Assembly (NCBI GenBank): GCA_026874595.1
Contig: CM049319.1
Location: forward strand, 1,309,501-1,373,500
DNA: 64,000 nucleotides
From: Sipunculus nudus
Taxonomy: Eukaryota > Annelida > Sipuncula > Golfingiida > Sipunculidae
Reading direction: 5' to 3'
The notes under the pieces: model-generated
What the model was told of the DNA's origin: nothing
The model's database searches: none
The model's input: only the letters and a program-made list of their open reading frames with translations
Translations under genes and position numbers: made by a program
Shown: in pieces, positions 61,001 through 64,000 of the stretch
How the letters are laid out: each line of letters opens with the position of its first letter
Numbering within the stretch: position 1 is the first letter of the stretch

Positions 61001-63086
61001 CTCTTCTCTTGGTAAGATGAGGCTGTGATCCAGTCATCAGGAATGAATGCCTTCTCCATCCCTATCACCTTCTTACATTCTGGGACAAAAAAAAGGGCAC
61101 ACACCTGGATTTTATCTCTTGAAACAATAGCTACTGTCTGCTTAACAATTCACAAAATCTTGTGAAATATACAAACACAATCAACCGACTCTCATTAGAA
61201 GAGGTAGCATAGCAATTCAGGTAGGTATTAAATAAACGTATTTACTATGAGACAATTTTGACCTGTCTTTGATGAGGAACAACCTCAGAGTGGTCATTCC
61301 TGTTTATCCTGGGGATAACAGTGGCATGGACCTTTAAATTTGAATATGACACAATGACGCCATCTCTCTTTTAATGTTGCGCACACACATCTGAGAGATG
61401 GAGTACATGGATGGAGTCATTGTGTCATATTCAAATTTAAAGACCATACCACTGTGGTGTCATGTCTGATGTACTGCCAAAGGTACATAGTGTATGATCA
61501 TTGGCTTCATCTGGCAGATAAATGTTTTTTTACAATGGACCATTATCTCATATTTTAGCTTCAATTTACTGTATGGAATTGATAAAAATAAGTATAGTAC
61601 TTTGCTGCACACTTAATCACAACAATACTTTCCTGTTATACTGCAGGGGCTGAAATTGTAAACTTTGGTCTTTATTACAAATTATCCGAAACAAAAAGGT
61701 GGAGATGGGTAATGACAGAGAGTATAATCTCCACTGTACATTCTGTACAACAAACAACCACAAATTATACATTCCATGCAACACTGGTCTTGTATGCCTA
61801 GGCTTGGAGTTGGTTTTGAGCTATCTCCTATGCTTCTAAGTTAATTTTACTGCTAATTAAAGTTGATTGAAATCCCTCAGATCCTTACCAAAAATGTACT
61901 GGTAGTATCCAGGGACCCTCAGGTATACCTCGCCTGTCACATTATTTACAACAAAATCATAAACGATCGGGAAGAACTCCACATCCACCAGACACGAGTT
62001 GCTCAGCACCACAGTGACATTGGCGTATGTCCCACGTGTAGGGACGCCTCCGTCAGTGACAATAACGACAAATGTGATGTTGGTTGTCTGGGAGTAGACG
62101 TCCCTCAGTAGGTCCAGAGAGTCATTGTATGACACTGGGGGGCTGTCAGAAACAATTGTTACTCTTAATAAACTTTTCATTTATCTTAAATCTTGGTAAA
62201 ATATGGAGAAGCCATCTTCATTACAATAGCAATTCTTGATACATGCCTTTTTTCTGCATGAAATGTTAATAAATTAAACAATCCACTAGGAATGGTTCTA
62301 GTATAATGTCCTAAAAAACTTTCCTTTACAGGACACTGAAGTATTTGTTACTTAACTAAATTTTTAAAGCAAGTGTCCTATTCATGTAAAATAATCAATT
62401 TAACTCAGAGCAGACTGTGACATGCACATATATATTTCTATATATGGTGATAACTTTCAATGTTATTAACACATTAACACACTTGAGAGTGAACCATCAC
62501 TTGAAAACAAGGCCAGTAACTTCTATGAATTATGCAATAGTGACCTAATTTTTGACAGGTCCATATAGTATATACAAATGAATATTTATGTAAAATACCA
62601 ATAAACAATCCTATTGCTTTTGAAAGTAGGCAGTCTTTAAATGTAACTGTTCATAGAATTTTATTGGCAAATGCAGGTTTTGCGTAATTTCATTGTGAAC
62701 AAAGCCAGAGTGACTCAGTTTCAGGTTTGGAAGGAGAACTGAGGGACATCTAACACTTTGCAGAATTTTAGATTCCTGGGGATAATGGTTTCAAAACATG
62801 TCAGTTTAAAAGATGGACAGATAGACCGGCAGAGACGAAAAGCCAATAGCAAGGACCTTCACCATAGCTCAGTTAACTTATAGTCTGAGCTAATAACATA
62901 CAGATACATGGCTTACTCTTCCACAATGTTCTTCCTCTGGAAGAAAAGCTCCTGGTTGATGGTGCTGTCAGCATCTGAAGCATTCGGGGTTATTATGGCA
63001 GCCATCTGGAGGGCGGGGTCAGCCACCACTTCAAATACTCTCTCCTGAAGGATTGGGCAGTTGTCATTCACATCCTTGACCTTGAC
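19568..63086 (-). CDS. Mega-thrombospondin-like extracellular matrix protein, 3' 26 coding exons
   Basis: Twenty-six exons on the - strand join to 4254 nt (1417 residues plus stop) with every phase matching. Order of domains in window residues: end of cadherin repeats (1-125, linker DVNDNCP); F5/8-type C discoidin domain (142-297); Cys-rich ephrin-receptor/GCC2-like modules (300-490); EGF and TSP-type EGF modules (490-675); calcium-binding TSP type-3 repeats rich in DxDxDGxGD and DNCP (675-930); TSP C-terminal L-lectin-like domain (930-1146) with ALWHT and LWHDP; one LamG domain (1150-1310); basic tail. A cadherin-containing giant with a TSP C-terminal half matches the invertebrate mega-thrombospondins; these are secreted matrix proteins expected to bind calcium, matrix and cell-surface partners. 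Canonical TSPs lack discoidin and cadherin and end at the TSP C-domain, so LamG after it is notable. No transmembrane segment is seen. The N-terminus is beyond the right edge. Confidence 0.88.
20347..20417 (-). CDS. Mega-TSP-like, exon C-terminal to LamG
   Basis: Acceptor ctttgcag, donor gtgagt, phase 1-0. Short peptide [23 protein letters not shown] without a recognised fold. Supported by matching phases on both sides. Confidence 0.7.
20762..21816 (-). repeat. 47-bp tandem array (about 22 copies) of exon end plus 5' splice site
   Basis: On the - strand each unit is about 40 nt copied from the end of exon 21817-21943 (reading [12 protein letters not shown]) followed by the donor gtgagtat. 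The exon itself is copy 1 and the array runs directly into the intron. Copies differ by scattered substitutions (for example cacagctg/cacggctg); nearly all keep GTGAGT, and a few near the middle have a changed donor. Confidence 0.95.
21817..21943 (-). CDS. Mega-TSP-like, exon: end of LamG
   Basis: Acceptor tattttacag, donor gtgagt, phase 0-1. Begins [17 protein letters not shown], the typical last strand and 'DAE' end of a LamG/concanavalin-like domain (preceded by DE in the upstream exon). Its last 40 bases seed the 47-bp array. Confidence 0.85.
21960..21999. repeat. AT dinucleotide microsatellite in the polypyrimidine region of an intron
   Basis: A run of TA repeats about 15 bases upstream (gene sense) of the acceptor of exon 21817-21943; length variation here could affect branch point or acceptor recognition. 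Confidence 0.85.
22330..23385. repeat. 53-bp minisatellite, about 20 copies, mid-intron
   Basis: Unit gagtaatctcttagctaggg followed by ttatctctggttaatgactc and agctcacagtact. Copies are 90-100 % alike by eye with a few degenerate ones. It lies inside the intron between exons 21943 and 23654, about 270 bases from the nearest exon. Unlike most arrays in this window its unit does not resemble either flanking exon. Confidence 0.95.
23654..23734 (-). CDS. Mega-TSP-like, exon: LamG core
   Basis: 27 whole codons, acceptor tggtgacag, donor gtgagt. Reads [26 protein letters not shown], with the LamG signature LGRD...YLGQMDE. Confidence 0.88.
24165..24244 (-). CDS. Mega-TSP-like, exon: LamG middle
   Basis: Acceptor atctgtag, phase 1-0. 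Reads [20 protein letters not shown] and ends PPVYW. The donor gtaggt inside an open stretch was chosen because it is the one that keeps phase with the next exon; a reading through to 24132 would break the frame. Confidence 0.75.
25107..25390 (-). CDS. Mega-TSP-like, exon: LamG first half
   Basis: Acceptor tatgtgacag, donor gtatca, phase 2-1. Starts [16 protein letters not shown] and includes FTMEAWIKF and [11 protein letters not shown], the classic strands of a LamG/pentraxin-like jelly roll (FDG...ME.WI.....W.HVA...). Confidence 0.92.
25893..26036 (-). CDS. Mega-TSP-like, exon: end of TSP C-terminal domain
   Basis: Acceptor taactttcag, donor gtagag, phase 2-2. Reads [31 protein letters not shown] and ends [10 protein letters not shown], matching the last strands of the TSP C-domain (DSG.IYD....GGR.G.F..SQ....S...Y.C). 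Confidence 0.93.
26293..30799 (-). repeat. 59-bp tandem array (about 76 copies) spanning a 5' splice site
   Basis: On the - strand each unit contains 'gcatctgatcag|gtatgtacatcagctgactg' and then 'ttctcatcactcctcatatt'. The real exon 30800-30972 ends 'gcatgatcag|gtatgtac', so about 10-12 exon bases plus the donor and about 47 intron bases make the unit. A few short units lack about 25 bp (for example near 26640, 26925, 27305, 27580). Most copies keep CAG|GTATGT perfectly. 59 is not a multiple of three, so read-through hits stops. Confidence 0.95.
30800..30972 (-). CDS. Mega-TSP-like, exon: TSP C-terminal domain, LWHDP region
   Basis: Acceptor tacttgtag, donor gtatgt, phase 0-2. Reads [32 protein letters not shown] and [15 protein letters not shown], the most conserved block of the TSP C-domain (GPG..L..ALWHT...V..LWHDP...W.....Y.W...HRP..G.IR). 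Confidence 0.95.
31440..31512. repeat. TATG/TA microsatellite
   Basis: Alternating gtatgtatgt and tatatata runs within the intron between exons 31570 and 30972. Confidence 0.8.
31570..31763 (-). CDS. Mega-TSP-like, exon: TSP C-terminal domain, middle
   Basis: Acceptor aactacacag, donor gtcagt, phase 1-0. Reads [36 protein letters not shown] and GIKGLQLK. Equivalent of the GT..VNT..DDDYAGF.FGYQ block, with the acidic DDD run replaced by QDVC, which adds an unpaired-looking Cys. Confidence 0.93.
32267..32494 (-). CDS. Mega-TSP-like, exon: last type-3 repeat and start of TSP C-domain
   Basis: Acceptor tgattttcag, donor gtgagt, phase 1-1. Begins [20 protein letters not shown], then DNCPRNK, then the lectin-like fold ([30 protein letters not shown]). 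Confidence 0.95.
32838..33447. repeat. 122-bp tandem repeat, five essentially perfect copies, mid-intron
   Basis: The landmark 'tttgcttcacttaatttaaa' recurs at 32841, 32963, 33085, 33207 and 33329, exactly 122 bp apart, and I see no difference between copies. It lies within the intron between exons 34609 and 32494, not at a splice site. The lack of divergence implies very recent expansion or an assembly effect. Confidence 0.95.
33950..33963. repeat. Poly-C tract
   Basis: A run of C residues embedded in a 'ctgacccc...ctccacccctg' context; simple sequence with no clear role. Confidence 0.8.
34122..34608 (-). repeat. 37-bp tandem array (about 13 copies) of exon end plus 5' splice site
   Basis: On the - strand each unit reads 'cagaaccctacacagactga' then 'cgccaatg|gtatgtata' with variants (caccagtg|gtatga). 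It copies about the last 28 nt of exon 34609-34704 (QNPTQTDAN) plus about 9 nt of intron including the donor. The exon is copy 1. Confidence 0.93.
34609..34704 (-). CDS. Mega-TSP-like, exon: TSP type-3 repeat
   Basis: Acceptor cttttcag, donor gtatgt, phase 1-1. Reads [19 protein letters not shown] then [12 protein letters not shown], a calcium-binding type-3 motif pair. Confidence 0.95.
35147..35232 (-). CDS. Mega-TSP-like, exon: TSP type-3 repeat
   Basis: Acceptor tgtttatag, donor gtagag, phase 2-1. Reads [20 protein letters not shown] and LDTDGDGTG. Confidence 0.95.
35603..35726 (-). CDS. Mega-TSP-like, exon: TSP type-3 repeats
   Basis: Acceptor gaataccag, donor gtgagt, phase 1-2. Reads [40 protein letters not shown]. 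The acceptor was chosen because it restores the '...[11 protein letters not shown]' continuity across the junction. Confidence 0.93.
36403..36607 (-). CDS. Mega-TSP-like, exon: TSP type-3 repeats
   Basis: Acceptor tttattgtag, donor gtgagc, phase 0-1. Reads [60 protein letters not shown] and KCPNVADP: tandem type-3 motifs with regular DNCP spacing. Confidence 0.95.
37456..37563 (-). CDS. Mega-TSP-like, exon: TSP type-3 repeat
   Basis: 36 whole codons, acceptor atgtccccag, donor gtatgt. Reads [20 protein letters not shown] then [16 protein letters not shown]; the [19 protein letters not shown] string is almost identical to canonical thrombospondins. Confidence 0.95.
37987..38091 (-). CDS. Mega-TSP-like, exon: end of EGF, start of type-3 repeats (GC donor)
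   Basis: 35 codons, acceptor atatttcag. Reads [20 protein letters not shown] and [10 protein letters not shown]. Family alignment (CKK followed by DNCP) and phase 0 require the exon to end at AAAAAG, giving a non-canonical donor GCAGGT; the nearby GT (gtggat) would shift the frame. Confidence 0.85.
38294..38443 (-). CDS. Mega-TSP-like, exon: TSP-type EGF module
   Basis: 50 codons. Reads [20 protein letters not shown] then [18 protein letters not shown]; the GSF.CG.C..G..G....GC motif is the thrombospondin EGF2/3 signature. The acceptor is a plain 'tttgaag' chosen by phase and homology. Confidence 0.9.
38848..39102 (-). CDS. Mega-TSP-like, exon: TSP EGF modules
   Basis: 85 codons, acceptor tcttttcag, donor gtaaga. 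Reads [34 protein letters not shown] and [25 protein letters not shown]...CD marks a calcium-binding EGF followed directly by the GSF module in the next exon, as in thrombospondins. Confidence 0.93.
39687..40021 (-). CDS. Mega-TSP-like, exon: GCC2/ephrin-receptor-like and EGF modules
   Basis: Acceptor ttatttcag, donor gttggt, phase 1-0. Reads [40 protein letters not shown] (Cys-rich GYSS..C.PCP.G repeats of the ephrin-receptor-like/GCC2 type), then [20 protein letters not shown], ending in the DINE start of a calcium-binding EGF. Confidence 0.92.
40472..42154 (-). repeat. 110-bp tandem array, distal part (about 15 copies), of exon plus 5' splice site
   Basis: Each unit on the - strand contains about 102 nt of exon 49877-50039 (reading [32 protein letters not shown]) followed by the donor gtaagta. 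Many units carry TAC-TAG where the true exon has TAC-CAG, an in-frame stop, so they cannot serve as coding exons. The array is split from its proximal part (48826-49876) by an LTR retrotransposon. Confidence 0.95.
42151..42154. other. Target-site duplication, left copy (acct)
   Basis: acct directly precedes the 5' LTR and is repeated at 48826-48829 after the 3' LTR. Removing the element and one copy restores an uninterrupted 110-bp repeat unit (ctgtccacctctacac). Confidence 0.93.
42155..42887 (+). repeat. 5' LTR
   Basis: Begins tgttgcatggacgtcacc and ends gggaccgtaaca (TG...CA). Compared with the 3' LTR I find one base change (gacgcac/gacgcgc) and one missing C (aaaagaac/aaaacgaac) across 733 bases. 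Contains the candidate TATA box at 42385-42391. Confidence 0.95.
42385..42391 (+). promoter_or_regulatory. Candidate TATA box of the 5' LTR
   Basis: tataaaa in the middle of the LTR, followed by a GC-richer segment; the right kind of position for the U3/R boundary promoter. The single indel between LTRs falls just after it. Confidence 0.55.
42891..42908 (+). promoter_or_regulatory. Primer-binding site
   Basis: tggcgaccgcgacgagac starts three bases after the 5' LTR. TGG at the start is complementary to the CCA end of a tRNA. The specific tRNA cannot be named with confidence. Confidence 0.7.
43046..47857 (+). CDS. gag-pol: Gag-Pol polyprotein of the Gmr1-like retrotransposon (SCAN-like Gag)
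   Basis: One uninterrupted ORF of 1603 codons. Coiled-coil-like charged segment about 87-123. Gag capsid with YELVPEAYR at 210-218 followed by a helix-rich block resembling the vertebrate SCAN domain (LIEEF...I...LDEH....[10 protein letters not shown]) to about 290. CCHC zinc knuckle C374-C377-H382-C387. Aspartic protease DTG at 457-459. Integrase HHCC zinc finger about 750-792, catalytic triad D821, D880, E916 (DX35E) and GPY at 1054-1056. Reverse transcriptase with YIDD at 1336-1339. RNase H with D1485, E1527, D1554. All expected catalytic residues are present and there is no frameshift, so the copy looks potentially active. Placement of integrase before RT is unusual for Ty3/gypsy and shared with Gmr1-like elements. 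Confidence 0.95.
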   Translation: MGTEFKPNEIIPQLRENRSLLYTLKKNELEIVALHLNIDIMDVCTVEGLRNVLKKSLYGDVESKEESDLEEKPIKEPLGATAIDPIELELRKYELKLKYEAEIRRCEIERETQIKLKELELQNPQNRKAHEPSEFLFRNSTKVPPFNENEVERYFSYFERVATLMAWPKGQWTLLLQSVLVGRAQDVYTALTDQQCRDYDTVKEVILRAYELVPEAYRLKFRNATKRENQSHVEYARDKESAFNRWCQSMKIDQDFEKLKQLILIEEFKRHIRSDIKIFLDEHKVRNVNEAGVLADEFALTHRPSYTSHRRRYGEKREGSKSPKLGRRKGSPYYRGHSGSGKPQSDHGKPQCKSQSDSPAQHKEGQPRTGPKYCTFCEFKGHTESECYRKRYGQSKPKPNALTVTQSMKPVTMPSKLETKGETQSPVHESFQPFVSDGFVQLEGNHARKARVKILRDTGATQSLVLKSVLPFSKESYAGCSVLVQGVNSEFLEVPLHRVKLESDLVSEFVTVGVCSKLPVEGVSLLLGNDLAGDRVKIDPRMTKLPSTDRDTDLLQQEFPGVFPGCVVTRAMSKKASLKPESSVLDLSQTFMAHSNDDVSGLKPVTRVNIKSPVCDPSGTPSPKDSTTNVVQGKQTLNRNLQRSTNGVKSPDQNGHEQLKKDRSVKNVEVSMKTDDLIEMQKKDPDIASLRENALTKEEADKVPTCFTLQNDVLVRKYRPPTTPADETWNTLYQIVVPPEYRPEILKLAHDHPMAGHLGVRKTKHKILQHFYWPKLKRDVAKYCKTCHVCQMIGKPTHQISPAPLSPIPATHDAFESVILDCVGPLRKTKHGNEYVLTIMCTATRFPEAIPLRTISAKKIVEALVKFFTTFGLPRTIQTDQGSNFMSNIFAQVMEELGIKHYKSSAYHPESQGALERFHQTLKNMIRAYCLDTGNQWDEGLPFLIFAAREAVQESLGFSPFELVYGHCVRGPLAVLKDTWIENSSQSSLLKYVQEFKEKLSRANEIAQEHLKKAQNKMKVWYDKKTTKREFKPGDKVLVLFPIPGHPLQAKYSGPYKVVEKKSDLNYVIDTPDRRKSHQLCHINMLKEYHDRSAETCQSSPPQTNLILIKETEKNAEDILMKKTEHPVKLNNSDILNNLDQKLSHLDFDQLSELKEILLNYDSLFPDVPSRTNVLQHDVDVGDASPIKQAPYRAGPQKLQAIKNEIKYMIENDIIENSSSAWSSPCLLIKKPDMTYRFCTDYRKVNTVTITDTYPLPRVEDCIDKIGSATYISKLDLLKGYWQVPLTERAKQISAFVTPNGLFQYKVMPFGMKNGPACFMRLMNCVLSGLDNCTCYIDDVVVYNHIWEDHKQSLVELFERLKKAGLTVNLAKSDFCRATVTYLGHEVGQGCVKPIASKVSAIVEFPVPTNRKELMRFLGMTGYYRKFCQNFAEVVNPLTDLLKKDRKFHWNKNCQNAFERAKAILQSAPVLQAPNFDKPFSLMTDASDCGVGAVLIQDDDFNISHPVCYYSKKFLPRQKNYSTIEKETLSLLMALQHFEVYLGSTPYDITVYTDHNPITFLHKMKNNNQRLMRWSLALSEFNLVIKHIKGSDNIIADTLSRRH
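47858..48080 (+). other. Short non-coding segment between pol and the polypurine tract
   Basis: About 220 bases, AT-rich, no ORF of note; excludes an env gene in this copy. Confidence 0.8.
48081..48091 (+). promoter_or_regulatory. Polypurine tract
   Basis: aagggtggggg abuts the first base of the 3' LTR; interrupted by one T, preceded by a pyrimidine-rich stretch (tctttctttt). Expected plus-strand primer. Confidence 0.75.
48092..48825 (+). repeat. 3' LTR
   Basis: 734 bases, same ends as the 5' LTR with two differences in total. Followed directly by the acct target duplication and the resumed 110-bp array. Confidence 0.95.
48826..49876 (-). repeat. 110-bp tandem array, proximal part (about 10 copies)
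   Basis: Continuation of the array at 40472-42154 on the exon side of the retrotransposon; the copy at the right end is the real exon 49877-50039. Donor gtaagt is kept in most units and varies to gtaaat in some (ttattta/ttactta on the + strand). Confidence 0.95.
49877..50039 (-). CDS. Mega-TSP-like, exon: Cys-rich module; copy 1 of the 110-bp array
   Basis: Acceptor tcattaacag, donor gtaagt, phase 0-1. Reads [40 protein letters not shown] and [12 protein letters not shown]. This copy is recognised as the functional exon because it has a unique 5' part with an acceptor, no in-frame stop, and phase agreement with exon 39687-40021 almost 10 kb downstream. Confidence 0.9.
50461..50630 (-). CDS. 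Mega-TSP-like, exon: Cys-rich module
   Basis: Acceptor atgattacag, donor gtatgg, phase 1-0. Reads [35 protein letters not shown] and CSPCPLGW: ephrin-receptor/TNFR-like Cys spacing. Confidence 0.9.
50740..51225. repeat. Long imperfect inverted repeat (foldback, about 480 bp)
   Basis: The left arm (about 50740-50960) and the reverse complement of the right arm (about 51000-51225) share long matches, including 'gctccctctg', 'gcacacagagccaatgttg' with 'gtgcacagagccaatgttg', and 'gactgacagctca..agcccagcaat' with 'gactgacagctcagcggcccagcaat'. Roughly 75-85 % alike by eye. No coding capacity. A MITE or solo foldback element in an intron; transcription would give a long hairpin. Confidence 0.8.
51446..51652 (-). 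repeat. 106-bp tandem duplication next to a splice donor
   Basis: The block from 'aactgtttctgtgttttaaa' to 'tatgctcaaacat' occurs at 51446 and again at 51552, essentially identical. The second copy ends a few bases before the donor gtaagt of exon 51653-51809, so the duplication abuts but does not include the exon. Confidence 0.88.
51653..51809 (-). CDS. Mega-TSP-like, exon: discoidin domain C-terminal half
   Basis: Acceptor ttctttcag, donor gtaagt, phase 0-1. Reads [20 protein letters not shown] then [13 protein letters not shown]: the conserved '..P..aRYiRi.P..W...I.lR.EllGC' end of an F5/8-type C domain, with the closing Cys. Confidence 0.94.
52336..52544 (-). CDS. Mega-TSP-like, exon: discoidin domain middle
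   Basis: Acceptor ctccatgcag, donor gtgaga, phase 1-0. Reads [20 protein letters not shown] then [19 protein letters not shown], typical of F5/8C (GGW.......QWIQVDL). Confidence 0.94.
52893..60959 (-). repeat. 81-bp tandem array (about 100 copies) of exon end plus 5' splice site
   Basis: On the - strand each unit carries about 38 nt from the end of exon 60960-61079 ([12 protein letters not shown]), the donor cag|gtacag, and about 43 nt of intron. Because 81 is divisible by three and the unit has no stop in the exon frame, read-through gives 27-residue repeats ([27 protein letters not shown]) for hundreds of codons, broken by rare nonsense changes and indels (near 60420 and 58018). Copies differ at a few sites (cggtccgg/aggtccag, gtaaactg/gtgaactg) in locally homogenised blocks. 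Confidence 0.96.
60960..61079 (-). CDS. Mega-TSP-like, exon: discoidin domain start; copy 1 of the 81-bp array
   Basis: Acceptor ttttgtcccag, donor gtacag, phase 1-1. Reads [20 protein letters not shown] then [19 protein letters not shown], the C..plGm..g.I.d..ItASS start of an F5/8C domain. The next coding exon is more than 8.4 kb away across the array and joins in frame. Confidence 0.93.
61317..61458. repeat. Short inverted repeat with 27-bp perfect core
   Basis: The 27-base arm starting 'ctttaaatttgaatatgaca' (61332-61358) is matched perfectly by its reverse complement near 61415-61441, and the flanks (cagtggcatgg / ccataccactg; gccatctctc / gagatgg) extend the arms imperfectly. About 55 bases of loop. 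MITE-like or hairpin-forming; no coding. Confidence 0.85.
61889..62142 (-). CDS. Mega-TSP-like, exon: last cadherin repeat end and linker
   Basis: Acceptor gtttctgacag, donor gtaagg, phase 2-1. Reads [20 protein letters not shown] then [11 protein letters not shown], the 'VTDGG.P....A.V.V.V' ending of a cadherin repeat, followed by a 45-residue linker ([20 protein letters not shown]) into the discoidin Cys. Confidence 0.9.
62917..63086 (-). CDS. Mega-TSP-like, exon: cadherin repeat linker and start of last repeat
   Basis: Donor gtaagc, phase 0-2; acceptor attaag is weak. Reads [20 protein letters not shown] and [22 protein letters not shown] is the calcium-binding DxNDNxP inter-repeat linker and DAD the DxD motif, so at least one further cadherin repeat must lie upstream outside the window. 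Confidence 0.88.
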
Positions 63087-64000
63087 CTTAATAAAAAAAT
63101 ATATAACATCACTGACCTTGATGACCCTGACATGGTTAAAATTCATCCTCATTTAGTATGACCTGAATAACCAATACACTTAATTCAGTTTTGTACTAAT
63201 CAGTTGTTCCATGGGGCATATACACCTAAAAAATATGAGTGATTATATACTTTTAACACTTATTTTAATTTCTACAAAAGACATTGTAAAAAGTACACTG
63301 TAAAATAAAACACTTGATTTAATCGATTTGCTTGAATTATTTTTAAAAATGAAAGAAAAATGTAATATCAATGACAAAATAATGATAACTACCTATCATA
63401 CCATGGAGGATGATCAGAGTAACAGGAACTTGCTTCAGGCATTTAAAATACAAGTTATAATGACCTTTAATGTGTATTCATCAAAGCTATAATTAAACAG
63501 AACTTGGATAAATATAATTTATCATGACAAAGTTCATCTGTTTGAATCTGTTTAAGTCAGTGTCAGAAATATCAAACAATATCTGTTTCAACCAATGTAA
63601 AAGTCAGTGTCAGATATATCAAACTATACCTATTTCAACCTAACTTCAGATCTTATTCAGGTCTAAAATCTGATCATTTTTCCTCACACATGACAAACAC
63701 TGAATATGAAAAACTGGACATATCCAATATATCAAGTTCTTCCATTCTATAACTTTCCTATGATCTCCTGTGCTGCATAATCTGACCACCAGCAGCAGGA
63801 TAAGACAGAGTTCCTCTTGATCAATAAAGAAACGCTGCCTTTATCCTGAAGCCAGAGGTCAAGGTCACTTAAAAGTGTCACATTCTGGCCCTGACATAAA
63901 ATACAGACCCTCTCCTTACTTGAACAACTATTTCAAACACTTCTCTAAAAAACCCTCCAAATAACAGACACCACTATATTACAGACACCTCCCTGTAACA
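63087..64000 (-). other. Upstream intron of the mega-TSP-like gene
   Basis: AT-rich; no exon seen before the window edge. A short imperfect direct repeat (aagtcagtgtcagaaatatcaaac) occurs near 63555 and 63601. Confidence 0.6.

Overview
The window is animal genomic DNA. It has short exons with canonical GT/AG introns, AT-rich introns full of tandem repeats, an LTR retrotransposon, and extracellular-matrix and zinc-finger genes of metazoan type. The interspersed repeats (cagtggaacccc-type foldbacks and the 'gatgggtctttgtccgtcgtc' / 'aggtcaaggtcacag' family) look like those of bivalve molluscs. That taxonomic call is an inference.

Layout. (1) 2325-14257, + strand: the last eight coding exons of a ZNF143/ZNF76 (Staf)-type transcription factor, with seven C2H2 fingers followed by a Q/T-rich tail. 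Its first exons lie left of the window. (2) 14258-19567: a convergent intergenic region holding the two 3' ends. (3) 19568-63086, - strand: the last 26 coding exons (4254 nt, 1417 residues plus stop, reading frame continuous through every junction) of a very large thrombospondin-superfamily gene. Domain order is cadherin repeat, discoidin (F5/8C), Cys-rich/ephrin-receptor-like modules, EGF, TSP type-3 repeats, TSP C-terminal domain, LamG, and a basic tail. This matches the invertebrate 'mega-thrombospondin' class. The N-terminal part lies right of the window. (4) 42155-48825, + strand, inside intron 7 of that gene: a complete, very young Ty3/gypsy-class LTR retrotransposon. It has one 1603-codon gag-pol ORF with integrase before reverse transcriptase (Gmr1-like order) and a SCAN-like Gag.

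The most striking structure is not a gene. Seven of the 32 complete introns in the two genes begin with a tandem array whose repeat unit spans the exon-intron junction. Each unit contains the end of the coding exon plus its 5' splice site, so the exon itself is copy 1 and the array runs into the intron. Units are about 110, 18/36, 47, 59, 37, 110 and 81 bp, with roughly 4 to 100 copies. Together they fill about 20 kb, nearly a third of the window. They occur in both genes, on both strands, always at donors and never at acceptors. Two other arrays (53 bp and 122 bp units) are ordinary mid-intron minisatellites and serve as internal contrast. The donor-anchored arrays are the best candidate here for an undescribed phenomenon.
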